A stretch of 64,000 nucleotides of DNA from Lachnospiraceae bacterium. Lineage in GTDB: Bacteria; Bacillota; Clostridia; Lachnospirales; Lachnospiraceae. Shown one piece after another: positions 17,785 through 27,061 of the stretch; within the stretch, counting starts at the first letter, position 1, and each line of letters opens with the position of its first letter. The notes below the pieces were generated by a model. The model ran no database searches. It had not been told where the DNA came from and was given only the letters and a program-made list of their open reading frames with translations. The DNA is taken from NCBI GenBank assembly GCA_015057825.1, contig SVDN01000005.1, positions 1 to 64,000 of the forward strand, read 5' to 3'. The position numbers and the translations under genes are program-made.

Positions 17785-19281
17785 TTATAGCAAAAAGTGT
17801 TTATCCATTAAAGTCTTCTTATCGGTAATGTCAACAAACATACCCACGTAAGACAAAGGCAAGCCGTTGTCGCGTCTTAGCAGCCTTCCCAAAGCATGGA
17901 ACCATCTGAATTCTCCGCTTTTTACCATAAGACGATATTCCACATCATAATTCTTCTTGCCGGAATAATCCAATATTGTATCATTAAATTCCTTAAGAAC
18001 AGCGTATTTATCATCCGGATGCAAAAGACTTGACCAAGACTCCAGCTTGTTCGGGAAATCATTTTCATCCGTATATCCGATCATTTTTCTGAATTCCGGA
18101 CTCCATTCAACAGAAACCATCTCTCCGTTTTCGTCAAATTCCATTCCCCACATGGCCGAGCCCAAAGCTTCATGCATAACGCGGATTGTTGCTATTTTGT
18201 GGGCAGCAATTCTTCTGGCATCGCTATCCTTAAGAGCTGCTTTGTTTGAATACATTTGCCTATCTGCCTTTAAAATTGCCTCATCAACATTCTTATTCTC
18301 TACCATTTGGTAACCGAATGCACATACATATTCTGTTTTTGCCAACTCTTCGCGCATTTTTTCTATATCTTCTTTTACTTCTTCTTCGCTTTTATTCAAA
18401 TAGAAAATCGCAAATTCATCGCCGCCTATTCTATAAACCTTTTTATTTTTAAGTCTGTTTTTTATGAGACACTCGGCTACAGTTGTCAATGCCTTGTCTC
18501 CCGCATCATGTCCCTTTGTATCATTATATTTTTTCAAATCATTCATATCCACAGATACCACAGCGCTTATGCGTTCCTTTAACTTATCCGAATCTGCATA
18601 ATAGCACTGACGATTCAGAAGATGAGTAAGAGTATCTTCCTTTGCTGTTAATATATACAAGGATAAATAGTAAATGAGCAAGAGCGAAGCAAAAAGTGTG
18701 CTGTAATCTACATCAATATCATAAATAACATGTAAAACGACACCTACCATTGCGGCAATAAGACTTATTAAAACGCCTTTTCTTTCAGCATTTCCCAGGC
18801 GCTTATATCGCAACAAAACAGATCCTACGAATATAACTACGTAGAATAAGAAAAGCATGTAAGGGAAATAACGCATTATTCCCATTCCCGATATAAACAG
18901 ATTGTCATCGCTAAACCAAAAGACTATGTGTGTCCACTGAGAAGTGTATAGAAGAGGCGCAGCTATAAGAAGCGGCAGATAAAATAGAAATCTGCGCTTC
19001 TTAACAAATTCCGCCATGTCAATAATACCCATCATTATTAAAGAATGGAGCAGGTAAACGGTTGGTGTAAGAATGATTCTTATATTGGTAAGATAATCCA
19101 ACTCCCTGGTCCATCTTTCTATGCCCCAAAGCAGTGCTTCGGTAAATATAAGCAGTATCACGCCACGAGTAACCATTATGGTTCTTTTTTTCAAATGAAC
19201 ATTGGACTCCAGCATTACCCAGAGTCCCAACAGTTCCGCTATCATAATATAATTGCCCAGTGTCAATGATACAACGCTCAT
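17785..19281 (-). CDS. Membrane diguanylate cyclase with C-terminal PAS domain
   Basis: 498 residues. Six or seven membrane spans fill the first 200 residues. The GGDEF domain (about 215-345) has the canonical RIGGDEFAIF signature, so synthesis of c-di-GMP from GTP is expected. A PAS_3-like domain (about 370-490, ending in LSYVGMFVDITDKK) follows; a C-terminal PAS after GGDEF is the less common order. It starts 17 bp after the ATP-grasp ligase stop with its own AAGGAG, so it appears to be the third gene of the thiol operon. Confidence 0.9.
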   Translation of the reverse strand: MSVVSLTLGNYIMIAELLGLWVMLESNVHLKKRTIMVTRGVILLIFTEALLWGIERWTRELDYLTNIRIILTPTVYLLHSLIMMGIIDMAEFVKKRRFLFYLPLLIAAPLLYTSQWTHIVFWFSDDNLFISGMGIMRYFPYMLFLFYVVIFVGSVLLRYKRLGNAERKGVLISLIAAMVGVVLHVIYDIDVDYSTLFASLLLIYYLSLYILTAKEDTLTHLLNRQCYYADSDKLKERISAVVSVDMNDLKKYNDTKGHDAGDKALTTVAECLIKNRLKNKKVYRIGGDEFAIFYLNKSEEEVKEDIEKMREELAKTEYVCAFGYQMVENKNVDEAILKADRQMYSNKAALKDSDARRIAAHKIATIRVMHEALGSAMWGMEFDENGEMVSVEWSPEFRKMIGYTDENDFPNKLESWSSLLHPDDKYAVLKEFNDTILDYSGKKNYDVEYRLMVKSGEFRWFHALGRLLRRDNGLPLSYVGMFVDITDKKTLMDKHFLL

Positions 19282-19298
19282 ATGTATCTCCTTAATAT

Positions 19299-20636
19299 TT
19301 ATTCTTTAACCATAAATACAGGGGCAGTTCTTTCGTTTTCATGAGCAACGATGATGTTTTCTTCGCATGCCATACGCATAAGTATTCCGGTAAATTTGCC
19401 ATTGTATGTATAAAGTCCCGGCATATTGATGTAAGGATGCCATTTGCCGTCTCCCCAAGCAAAATCAATGTTGTCGGTCATATACTGTGTACAATACTCT
19501 TGGGCTACAAAGCCTTTTCCGTAAAGGTCTTTTGTAACTTTTTCCCAATCCGCTTGGTTGTACTCGCGTCCTGCCGCGTATACACCTTTCGATGCGTAAG
19601 CATCCATCGGTTTAAGCATAAATTTATCTTTATTGTTGTTAACTTCTTCAAGAGAAATATACTCTTTTGAGAATTCAACAGTCAAAGGCACATGCTTTTC
19701 AACAAAAGCGTTTTCTTCATCGCTTAAAAACTTCTTTGTTCTCTCATGATGCAATACATAAAAGAGCCATTTTGTATGGATAATCTGAGTCGCAAAATCA
19801 CCGGCTATAAATACCGCATCATCTTTTACGGCATTGATAAAATCACTTACTTCATCAAAATGATCCATAATATCGGCCGTTACCGCCCTTCTGTAAATTG
19901 CGTCAATTCTTTTTCCCTCTTTTGTATATAATACACCATTTTCGTATTTTAGGGTACGAATATCGCAAATTTCACAACTTATTCCGGCAGCCTTAAAATG
20001 TCTTTCGAATTCCTCGAATTCCTTTAATGTAGCATTCTCCAAAAAGTCCGTAAGAACAACATGTGGATTGTCATTTTTCTTTTCGTAAGAGTCGTATATA
20101 TCCATAAATGTTTTAACCCACGAATCAAACAATTCAAAAGGCTCAAGCTTAAATTTCTTTTCAACTTCTTTATGAGCAGGATTGTGGACCAATGCTTTTC
20201 TAAGCTCCAAATCTCTTATCATTGCGGCCGCACCGTCGGTATTTATTTCACAAAATTTAAAATCACCGCTGTCTTCATGGTAAAAAATATCAATTCTGCA
20301 AATCGGCAAAAAGCTTTTTGATCTTCTCGGAAGTAAAATAAGCTCCTCAAGCTCCTTGGAAAAAGGAAAGAGCTTTCTGTAATCTTCATGTGTGCGATAC
20401 TCCTCAATAACCTTTCCGAATATCTTGTAGCTCATTGCCACAACATCTTCAAAATCGGCAATGGCCTTTTTATCGAAAACCTTTGGAATGTGAACCGTCT
20501 TGTCCAAAACATTGTTGTACATAAGAGGTGAGTTTTCTATTGCCTCTTTTGCCACAAGTCCAGCCTTTTTGTTTTCTTCCATATGTGAATTAATGTGTTC
20601 TCTGTAAGCTTCAAATACCTGTTCCTGTAATCTCAT
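19299..20636 (-). CDS. ATP-grasp ligase, glutathionylspermidine-synthase-like (candidate thiol tripeptide synthase)
   Basis: 445 residues from ATG 20636, chosen for AGGAG upstream; this start lies inside the end of the upstream ligase gene (26-bp overlap). The C-terminal half carries ATP-grasp features: a lysine strand FMLKPMDAYASKGVYA, the acidic segment FAQEYC-like, and GILMRMACEEN. CRIDIFYHEDSG and CEINTDG resemble the glutathionylspermidine synthase/circularly permuted ATP-grasp group. Coupled directly to a gamma-glutamylcysteine synthetase, it probably adds a second amino acid or amine to gamma-Glu-Cys. The acceptor (glycine, polyamine or other) cannot be read from sequence. Confidence 0.75.
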   Translation of the reverse strand: MRLQEQVFEAYREHINSHMEENKKAGLVAKEAIENSPLMYNNVLDKTVHIPKVFDKKAIADFEDVVAMSYKIFGKVIEEYRTHEDYRKLFPFSKELEELILLPRRSKSFLPICRIDIFYHEDSGDFKFCEINTDGAAAMIRDLELRKALVHNPAHKEVEKKFKLEPFELFDSWVKTFMDIYDSYEKKNDNPHVVLTDFLENATLKEFEEFERHFKAAGISCEICDIRTLKYENGVLYTKEGKRIDAIYRRAVTADIMDHFDEVSDFINAVKDDAVFIAGDFATQIIHTKWLFYVLHHERTKKFLSDEENAFVEKHVPLTVEFSKEYISLEEVNNNKDKFMLKPMDAYASKGVYAAGREYNQADWEKVTKDLYGKGFVAQEYCTQYMTDNIDFAWGDGKWHPYINMPGLYTYNGKFTGILMRMACEENIIVAHENERTAPVFMVKE

Positions 20637-21918
20637 AAATATATCTCCTGTTTTCGTTTGATTTTTCAAGGATTTCTTTTAATTTATCTTCCGGTATTTT
20701 TGTGATACCGCCATATTCAATTACCGCCGTAAATGGCTCCAAATATAACTTTTCTTCAGGCGGAAGATTCCTTTCGGCTATCTTTAAGATACAAGTTGCA
20801 AGCTCTTTTACAGGTCTGTTATAAACATAAGCCTTCCAGCCTTTTTCCATAAGCTCGTCTTCCGAATTAAGGATATCTTCATCTTTTAAGTTCTTGTTTA
20901 ATATGAAATTTTGTGCAAAGGCAATTCCTTCTTTGCTGTAAAGCAGCCCTTTAATCAAGGCAGCGTATGCCGAAGCAAAAGGATATGCAACCGAATCGGC
21001 GAAACGAATTTCAATAAATTGTTTTAATCTTACATCTGGAAAAGCCATGGACAGGAGATGTGCTATTTCTTCATCATTTAAGCTTTTTCCTTCGTAAATA
21101 TCCGCCGCTTTCTTATTGCCCGTTGGAATTATTTCTTCAGCGTCTTTTATTAAAATCGGAATTAAATTGCATATAAAATCCGCATAATTTCCGTATCCGA
21201 AGTCTTTTGAAAAAACACCCGGAATAATTCCGCATCTGTTGGAATCCGTTCTTCGCCAAATATCCGTGCGTTTTAAATATCCCTTAACTTCCTCACCCTG
21301 AAAAATTTCCGTGTTGTCACAGAGTATTTTTAAAATCGGTCCGTAAAAATAAGCAGCTTGAAATTTCTCTCTGAAATCGCTTTCGTTTCTGTAATCTATC
21401 GATACTTGCAAAGATGCCGTACCTCGCATCATTTCCATTCCGCCGCTTCCTATTTTTCCAAAATGCTCATTCATAAGTTCATAACGTCTTTTTGGAATAA
21501 GCTTTAAATCTTTTACTTTGCTTATAGGCTGGCCTCCGGCATTTTTTGCGATATATCCGAAACGATCTAGGATTTCTTCAAGATTTTTAAGAAAATCTTT
21601 ATAAACTTCTTCAATCCACTCAACGGATTCACTCGGTGCAATGCTTATTTCAAGCTGAGCAGCCGGTTCCAAAGTTATATTGAATTCCGGAAGATTAAAT
21701 CCCAAAAAGCTTCCTTCATTTATGGGTCTTGCCTCGGGATATTTATCCATCAAAGCAAGAAGCAATTGTTGTATGCCTTTATCACCGGCATAAGAAATGG
21801 ATGTCATTTCTTTTTTATCAAGAATGAAATGTTCTAGCTCTATACCGAGATTGTGGTTAAAGTTTTTCTTTTCCGCTTTTTTAAAATAGTTAACCAAAGA
21901 ATTTTTTAATCCTATCAT
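20611..21918 (-). CDS. gshA: Glutamate-cysteine ligase, GCS2 family
   Basis: 435 residues. Features of the plant/alpha-proteobacterial-type (GCS2) enzyme: GIELEHF near residue 25, GGMEMMRGTASLQVSID in the centre, and an RR-T-DSNR-CG segment after it. It joins the gamma-carboxyl of glutamate to cysteine using ATP, giving gamma-glutamylcysteine, the first step to glutathione. Gram-positive bacteria with glutathione mostly use other GshA or fused GshF forms, so this type in a clostridium is notable. AAGAGGT precedes the ATG. The promoter shares a 19-bp operator with the flavodoxin gene. Confidence 0.85.
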   Translation of the reverse strand: MIGLKNSLVNYFKKAEKKNFNHNLGIELEHFILDKKEMTSISYAGDKGIQQLLLALMDKYPEARPINEGSFLGFNLPEFNITLEPAAQLEISIAPSESVEWIEEVYKDFLKNLEEILDRFGYIAKNAGGQPISKVKDLKLIPKRRYELMNEHFGKIGSGGMEMMRGTASLQVSIDYRNESDFREKFQAAYFYGPILKILCDNTEIFQGEEVKGYLKRTDIWRRTDSNRCGIIPGVFSKDFGYGNYADFICNLIPILIKDAEEIIPTGNKKAADIYEGKSLNDEEIAHLLSMAFPDVRLKQFIEIRFADSVAYPFASAYAALIKGLLYSKEGIAFAQNFILNKNLKDEDILNSEDELMEKGWKAYVYNRPVKELATCILKIAERNLPPEEKLYLEPFTAVIEYGGITKIPEDKLKEILEKSNENRRYIYEITGTGI

Positions 21919-21945
21919 AATCAGACCTCTTAATAGCCATATAAA

Positions 21946-21991
21946 TTAATTGAGTTCAATTTAATTTTATCAAATCTTTTTCTAAAGTCAA
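21946..21991 (-). promoter_or_regulatory. Thiol operon promoter with palindromic operator
   Basis: Minus strand: TTGACT (21991-21986), 16-bp spacer, TAAAAT (21969-21964), then the palindrome. The 19-mer TTAATTGAGTTCAATTTAA at 21946-21964 is identical to 282-300 in front of the flavodoxin gene, with the same spacing and the same offset from the -10. This is strong evidence for a shared regulator. Confidence 0.78.
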
Positions 21992-22002
21992 CTGTTTTTT
22001 TA

Positions 22003-23403
22003 TTATTTTTCCCTTGTATTTATCATATAGCAAACGCACTCAACATGAGCAGAGCCCGGAAAATTATCAAAAGGCGTCAGCTCTTCCAACTTAAAATCGT
22101 TCTTTAAAAGATAGTTTATATCTCTCGCCAAAGTCGCACTGTCGCATGAAACATAAACAAGTCTTTTACATCCCGATTTTATGATTGTATCAAGAAGTTT
22201 GCTATCGCAGCCTTTTCTTGGTGGATCCACAACTATAACATCCGGTTTTTCTCCCGTTTTTTTGTAGTATTCGGGTATAACTTCTTCGGCCGCTCCCGCA
22301 ATAAATTCCACATTATCTATTCCGTTTTGTTTTGCATTTTCCTTTGCATCCTCTATGGCCTCAGGCACTATTTCCACACCGAACACCTTACCGGCTTTCT
22401 TTGCCAAAAACAAAGATATGGTTCCTATTCCGCAATACAAATCCCAAACTTTTTCATCTCCTTTAAGATTTGCATATTCCAAAGCTTTTTCATACATCTT
22501 TATGGTCTGGGCGGGATTTACCTGATAAAAAGAAAGAGGAGAAATATTAAAGCTTAAATCCCCGATTTTATCCGTAATATAGCTTTTTCCCCACAATGTC
22601 TTGCATCTTTTTCCCATTATGACATTGGTTTTTTCTTTATTTATATTTAGTACAAGACCCGTAAGCTCCCATTTTATCGAATCCGCAGAACTGCTTATTG
22701 CGTTCTTTAACCTTTTAACCAATTCATCGCTTTGTGGGAATTTGTCCCCCTTAAGCACAAGGCACACATTTATCTCTCCACTTGCAAATCCGTTTCTTAT
22801 AAGTACATGACGCACGCTACCGCTGTGTGTTTTTTCATCATAGGGTTTAATGGAGTTTTCTTCCATAAAGTCTCTGATAACCCTTAAAATGCACTCATTC
22901 ACCAAAGGCGACGCCATGCAATCATCTATTTCTATTACGCTGTGAGTACGGCTTGCAAAAAATCCCGTTATCACCCGTCCGTTTTTGTCTTGTCCCACAG
23001 GAAACTGAGTTTTGTTTCGATAGCGAAGATTTTTTCCGTCATCCATTCCAACAATTGGCTTGAAGGCAAAATCAGCGACCTTACCGATTCTTTCAATGTT
23101 GTTTTTTACCTTTTTTTCTTTAAATCTAAGTTGAGCTTCGTAAGAAAGATTAAGCAGGCTGCAACCACCGCATTTATTTGCCACGGGGCAAAAAGGCTCC
23201 ACGCGGTCTTTTGCCGGTTTGATAATTTCCAAAAGTTTTGCATATCCGAAACTTTTACCCGCTTTCATAACCTTTGCTTTTATTTCATCTCCGCAGACCG
23301 CGTCTTTTACGAAAAACACATAGCCGTCTATTTTAGCTATGCCTTCTCCGTCGACACCCGTGTCTACTATATTCAGTTCCAAAATATCATTTTTCTTATA
23401 CAT
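22003..23403 (-). CDS. rlmD: 23S rRNA (uracil-5-)-methyltransferase, RlmD/RumA family
   Basis: 466 residues. An N-terminal TRAM RNA-binding domain (about 1-60) is followed by the [4Fe-4S] cysteine cluster CPVANKCGGC, then a Rossmann methyltransferase with DLYCGIGTISLF, VDPPRKGCD and the catalytic cysteine in YVSCDSATLARD. It uses S-adenosylmethionine to make 5-methyluridine in 23S rRNA; Firmicute members can do two sites (RlmCD). The ribosome-binding site is weak, and a tiny membrane-protein ORF lies 22 bp upstream. Confidence 0.92.
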   Translation of the reverse strand: MYKKNDILELNIVDTGVDGEGIAKIDGYVFFVKDAVCGDEIKAKVMKAGKSFGYAKLLEIIKPAKDRVEPFCPVANKCGGCSLLNLSYEAQLRFKEKKVKNNIERIGKVADFAFKPIVGMDDGKNLRYRNKTQFPVGQDKNGRVITGFFASRTHSVIEIDDCMASPLVNECILRVIRDFMEENSIKPYDEKTHSGSVRHVLIRNGFASGEINVCLVLKGDKFPQSDELVKRLKNAISSSADSIKWELTGLVLNINKEKTNVIMGKRCKTLWGKSYITDKIGDLSFNISPLSFYQVNPAQTIKMYEKALEYANLKGDEKVWDLYCGIGTISLFLAKKAGKVFGVEIVPEAIEDAKENAKQNGIDNVEFIAGAAEEVIPEYYKKTGEKPDVIVVDPPRKGCDSKLLDTIIKSGCKRLVYVSCDSATLARDINYLLKNDFKLEELTPFDNFPGSAHVECVCYMINTREK

Positions 23404-23425
23404 ATCATTCGCCGATACCTGTGTA

Positions 23426-23572
23426 TCAGCCTATCTTTCCTCTTTTATTTTTTAAATTATTGTAATGTATTTTCTCAAATATAAAAATTACAATTCCGGC
23501 AATGGTGGTCCAAAAGATAACATTGCCCAGTAAATTTCTTATTATTTTCCATATCAATTCAACTATCTGCAT
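23426..23572 (-). CDS. Small predicted membrane protein, 48 residues
   Basis: ATG at 23572, stop at 23426. AGGGGTG lies 7 bases upstream of the ATG. The product has a hydrophobic span (GNVIFWTTIAGIVIFIFE) flanked by a short amphipathic start and a basic tail KNKRGKIG, a typical single-span small protein with its tail in the cytoplasm. It lies between the SDR gene and rlmD on the same strand. No family was recognised; it could be a chance ORF, but the start signal and composition argue for a real gene. Confidence 0.5.
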   Translation of the reverse strand: MQIVELIWKIIRNLLGNVIFWTTIAGIVIFIFEKIHYNNLKNKRGKIG

Positions 23573-23586
23573 ATCCGTCACCCCTA

Positions 23587-24390
23587 TTAACCGACTTTCC
23601 TAAACAATTCCCAAATATACATCATTGCCGTTCTCGGCACTATTTTTGCAATCATTCTGTGAATAAAGCACATAAAGCCCGGTGTGGAAACCGCAAAGCC
23701 TGCGCGGCTTGCATTCAGGGCACGTCTTACCACATCCTTTTGTTTTGTTGCAAGAGGAAATCCCGCAACGCCGGCTTTAACATTGGCATTGGCATCATTG
23801 TTTTTTGCAACACCGATAAATTCCGTATCTCCCACCCACCAAGGGCACACCGCGGTAACCACGATGCCTTTTGGCAAAAGCTCCATTCTGAGGGCTCTTG
23901 TGTAGTTGTATAAAAAGACCTTGCTTGCAGCATAAAGGTTTAAATGTTGCAGCGGCTGAAAGGCTGATGTGGAACATATCTCAACAATTCTGTCTCCCGC
24001 ACTCATATAAGGAATACAAAGAAGAGTCATTATAACCGCCGCTTTGCAATTCAAATCTATCATATGAGCGGAATCATAGCGTGAAACCTTTTCATAGTTT
24101 CCTATTTTGCCATAGCCCGCACAGTTAATAAAAAGGCCTATTCGAAAGCTTGGGTCGGCATTTTTTGCTGCCTGTAATGTTTGCTCAAATTCATTTATTG
24201 CCTCTTCGCTTGTAACATCCATGCTTATTATTTTGGTCCCGAAATTCAAAGATGCCGCTACTTGCTCAAGTTTTTCGCGTCTTCTGGCTATTAGCCATAT
24301 TTCGTCAATATTTCTTTCCTTTTGGACTATCTCTCTTGCAAAACCCGCTCCGAGGCCCGAAGATGCCCCCGTAATCAGTGCAACTCTCAT
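23587..24390 (-). CDS. Short-chain dehydrogenase/reductase
   Basis: 267 residues, a normal classical-SDR length. The nucleotide-binding motif TGASSGLG is at residues 7-14; NCAGYG follows strand 4; the catalytic YAASK motif lies near 153-157 with a preceding serine (CSTSAF). It oxidises or reduces an unknown substrate with NAD(P)H. GGAGG precedes the ATG. The C-terminus is hydrophobic, as in DltE-like or SadH-like SDRs. Neighbours give no substrate. Confidence 0.88.
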   Translation of the reverse strand: MRVALITGASSGLGAGFAREIVQKERNIDEIWLIARRREKLEQVAASLNFGTKIISMDVTSEEAINEFEQTLQAAKNADPSFRIGLFINCAGYGKIGNYEKVSRYDSAHMIDLNCKAAVIMTLLCIPYMSAGDRIVEICSTSAFQPLQHLNLYAASKVFLYNYTRALRMELLPKGIVVTAVCPWWVGDTEFIGVAKNNDANANVKAGVAGFPLATKQKDVVRRALNASRAGFAVSTPGFMCFIHRMIAKIVPRTAMMYIWELFRKVG

Positions 24391-24464
24391 TTTATCTCCT
24401 CCATCTTTTATATGCCCTTAATCGACATATTGTCTACATCATCTACATTATAACAAAAATCACA

Positions 24465-24494
24465 CTAAAAAAGCACCTTTCGATGCTTTTTTAG
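24465..24494 (-). terminator. Terminator of the chemoreceptor gene
   Basis: CTAAAAAAGCA and TGCTTTTTTAG form an 11-bp stem with an 8-base loop, 24 bp after the stop at 24519. Confidence 0.85.
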
Positions 24495-24518
24495 TTCATT
24501 TATATAAAGATTAATTCT

Positions 24519-26198
24519 TTATTCTTTAAGTTGGAATCTGTCTACCATCTCCTTAAGATACTTAGCGTGATTACTCATTTCGTTGCTGAGTGCCAAGGAT
24601 TCTTCCGATGTTGCCGCATTATTCTGTCCCGCATCGGCAATATCACCGATATCCGTAGACATTCCCTTAACGGAGCTTGCCTGCATTGTGGAATCTTCCG
24701 CAATGGTTTTTACCTTTTCGGCAATTCCTTGAACTTCCGAAACCATCTTTGCAAGTTCTTCCGCCGTTTCATTTGCCACACTTATGCCCGCTTCCACGTT
24801 CTTAAGTGATGTATGAATAAGATCTGCGGTATTTTGCGCAGCCTGAGCAGTTTGACCCGCAAGCTGCGAAACCTCTGTAGCAACAACGGCAAAACCTTTT
24901 CCGGCCTCACCCGCTCTTGCTGCCTCTATGCTGGCATTTAATGACAAAAGATTTGTCTGAGATGCAATATCATTAATTGTATCTATAATCTTGGAAATTT
25001 CCTGTGATGAATCGGATATGGCATTCATCGCAGCCACAACTTCCTGCATCTTCTTGTCACCCTCAACTATGTTTTGTGCAACAATCGTAGCCTCTTTTGC
25101 AATGTTTTCGGCTTCAACGGAATTAGTGGTAATTTCTTGATTAATCCTGCTAACGTTATTGGAAAGCTCATCTACAATCATAGCCTGATCCGTAACGGTA
25201 TCCGCAAGGTTTTGACCTGCATCCGCAAGGTTATTGGAGCCTTCCGATACCATTCTCGAAACCTGCATGATTTCGCGCATGGATTCGGAAATCTTCTTTG
25301 TAAAATCTTCAACAGAAGTCTGAATAACTCTGAAATCTCCGTCAAAATCTCTGTCAAAGGATATATCAAAATTGCCGTCTGCCATAGTCGACATTACTTC
25401 ACTGATTCTGTCAATATAGTATGTCAAAGCTCCGACTGCGTTTCTCAACTGAGTTGCAACTCTGCCGATTTCATTATCTTTATCGTAATTGATTTCAGCA
25501 TGAACGTTTCCTTTTTCAAGTTCTCCCGATGCATCGATAAGAACTTGAAGGTCATTTTCAATGTTATTGATAAGAGCTCTGCTCTTCTTTCTTGTGCTCA
25601 GAATAATGATTATAAGAGCAATTACAAGAACAGCAACCGCTACTCCCGTTATAATAAGAATCGTTACATACTTATTATATGCCTCTTTTTCTGCCAAAGC
25701 GCCGGTTTCATCCAAGGCATCCGCCAAAGTTTCCGACACATCATTCAAGGTTGAGTTGTAGTAAATCAGAGCTTCGTCGGTCTTTCCGGCCTCAATCAAT
25801 GCAAGCATTTCAAAAGATGCATCTCTTACTGCATTCCAATCGCTTGAAAGTTCGCTACCAAGTGATGCATTATTAAGGTTTTTGGAAATCGTTTCAAAAT
25901 AACCGCTGATTTTTTCAAATCTTTCCGTAAGATCTTCGCTTTGTTCAGCCGTAATTTCCGGATCGTTTGAAACAAGCGCAAACAAAAGTCTTTTGTTAAT
26001 TGTCTGCACATCTTTACGTATTTCCATCTGATACTGTTCCGTTACAAATTGAACATTGTAAAAAGTAAGGAAATTTACCGCAATCACTGCCAGAAATACA
26101 AGCATTAATATTGCGCTGATTGAAAAGGTACGAATTGTAGACGCCGAAAATGCTCCTAATGCTCCGGCAATGGTATGTTTTTTTGCTTTTACCCCCAT
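24519..26198 (-). CDS. Methyl-accepting chemotaxis protein (4HB sensor, HAMP)
   Basis: 559 residues. Membrane spans near residues 25-47 and 180-205 enclose an extracytoplasmic four-helix-bundle sensor. A HAMP region follows (about 205-290), then a long coiled signalling domain whose hairpin tip carries the conserved [22 protein letters not shown] motif (here [19 protein letters not shown]). It relays a stimulus to CheA/CheW. GGAGG precedes the ATG. The ligand is unknown. It has its own promoter (26293-26321) and terminator. Confidence 0.93.
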   Translation of the reverse strand: MGVKAKKHTIAGALGAFSASTIRTFSISAILMLVFLAVIAVNFLTFYNVQFVTEQYQMEIRKDVQTINKRLLFALVSNDPEITAEQSEDLTERFEKISGYFETISKNLNNASLGSELSSDWNAVRDASFEMLALIEAGKTDEALIYYNSTLNDVSETLADALDETGALAEKEAYNKYVTILIITGVAVAVLVIALIIIILSTRKKSRALINNIENDLQVLIDASGELEKGNVHAEINYDKDNEIGRVATQLRNAVGALTYYIDRISEVMSTMADGNFDISFDRDFDGDFRVIQTSVEDFTKKISESMREIMQVSRMVSEGSNNLADAGQNLADTVTDQAMIVDELSNNVSRINQEITTNSVEAENIAKEATIVAQNIVEGDKKMQEVVAAMNAISDSSQEISKIIDTINDIASQTNLLSLNASIEAARAGEAGKGFAVVATEVSQLAGQTAQAAQNTADLIHTSLKNVEAGISVANETAEELAKMVSEVQGIAEKVKTIAEDSTMQASSVKGMSTDIGDIADAGQNNAATSEESLALSNEMSNHAKYLKEMVDRFQLKE

Positions 26199-26292
26199 AA
26201 ATACCTCCTAATTGGTTGTTTATAAGTTATTTGCAACAATTGAAACATCTCCCAAATTTAACGCAATTATCGCATCCACACCCTACAAGCTA

Positions 26293-26321
26293 ATTATAAA
26301 TCCTTAGCAATGGCATAACAA
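26293..26321 (-). promoter_or_regulatory. Promoter of the chemoreceptor gene
   Basis: Minus strand TTGTTA (26321-26316), 17-bp spacer, TATAAT (26298-26293), about 95 bp before the ATG at 26198. Confidence 0.55.
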
Positions 26322-26332
26322 GCTTTTTTAAT

Positions 26333-26369
26333 AAAAAATCCCACGCAAGGCTTATGCAAGGGATTTTTT
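26333..26369 (-). terminator. Terminator of the YbjQ-like gene
   Basis: AAAAAATCCC and GGGATTTTTT arms close a loop that holds a further GCAAGG/CTTATGC pairing; 14 bp after the stop at 26384. Confidence 0.8.
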
Positions 26370-26383
26370 GGTTTTTCCTATAT

Positions 26384-26902
26384 TTACTGTTGGTTGTACG
26401 GCTGTCCGTTCATATTCGGCTGTCCCATATTTGGATTTCCCATATTCGGGTTTCCCATGTTAGGACCTCCCATATTTGGACCTCCCATATTTGGGCCTCC
26501 CATATTTGGACCTCCCATGTTAGGGTTTCCGGTATACGGTCTGTTAAAGTTTGGATTATATTGATAATGGAATGCCTGACTTGGATTTCCGCTCTTAATT
26601 CTTACAGCTGTTCCGTATGCAAGAATTTCCGCACCGCCCTGCATAACCTCTGCAGATCCGTATCTTACGCCTACAATAGCATCGGCATTCATGCTTTGAG
26701 CCATATAAATCATTCTTTCGGTTGCAATGTTACGTGCTTCACAAAGCATATCCGTATAGCTTTCCACTTCGCCACCTACAAGGTTTTTAATGCCCGCCAT
26801 AAAGTCATGACCGATGTGTTTTGCTCTTACGGTTGTACCCTGAACCAAACCGAGAAGTTCAAACTCCACACCCGGGATCGATTCTGTAGTAAATATTAAC
26901 AT
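26384..26902 (-). CDS. YbjQ/UPF0145 family protein with pentapeptide-repeat tail
   Basis: 172 residues. Residues 1-105 match the YbjQ (DUF74) fold: [20 protein letters not shown], then [10 protein letters not shown] and [10 protein letters not shown]. The family is cytoplasmic, forms pentamers, and has no agreed function, though it is listed as a putative heavy-metal-binding domain. After about residue 120 the protein becomes a low-complexity tail of eight units of the form G/N-P-N-M-G. AGGAGG precedes the ATG. The tail is unusual for YbjQ and probably varies in length between strains. Confidence 0.87.
   Translation of the reverse strand: MLIFTTESIPGVEFELLGLVQGTTVRAKHIGHDFMAGIKNLVGGEVESYTDMLCEARNIATERMIYMAQSMNADAIVGVRYGSAEVMQGGAEILAYGTAVRIKSGNPSQAFHYQYNPNFNRPYTGNPNMGGPNMGGPNMGGPNMGGPNMGNPNMGNPNMGQPNMNGQPYNQQ
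26409..26533 (-). repeat. In-frame 15-bp tandem repeats (about 8 units)
   Basis: Units of 15 bp, read on the minus strand as variants of AATATGGGAGGTCCA, encode the repeated G/N-P-N-M-G pentapeptide. Because 15 is a multiple of three, slippage would change tail length without a frameshift. Confidence 0.8.
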
Positions 26903-26990
26903 TTTACTTCCTCCTGGTTATTATACAAATTTTGTCGCTTAAAAAAACTTTACTAACTATTAATTTTAAACCTTTTTGGTTTTTTTTCAA

Positions 26991-27019
26991 TTGCTTTATG
27001 CATTATGTGATTTTATAAT
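26991..27019 (+). promoter_or_regulatory. Promoter of the GH3 glucosidase gene
   Basis: TTGCTT (26991-26996), 17-bp spacer, TATAAT (27014-27019), then TGGTGAAATATAGTAAA just downstream. A near copy of the whole segment occurs at 43038-43085. Confidence 0.65.
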
Positions 27020-27061
27020 TAATTGTGTGGTGAAATATAGTAAACAGGAGTGTTAATTTAG

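Noticed and set aside
25074..25754. 226-codon open frame opposite the chemoreceptor gene
   Set aside because: It is the antisense shadow of a clearly conserved coding region, with no ribosome-binding site and a composition that mirrors the MCP codons.
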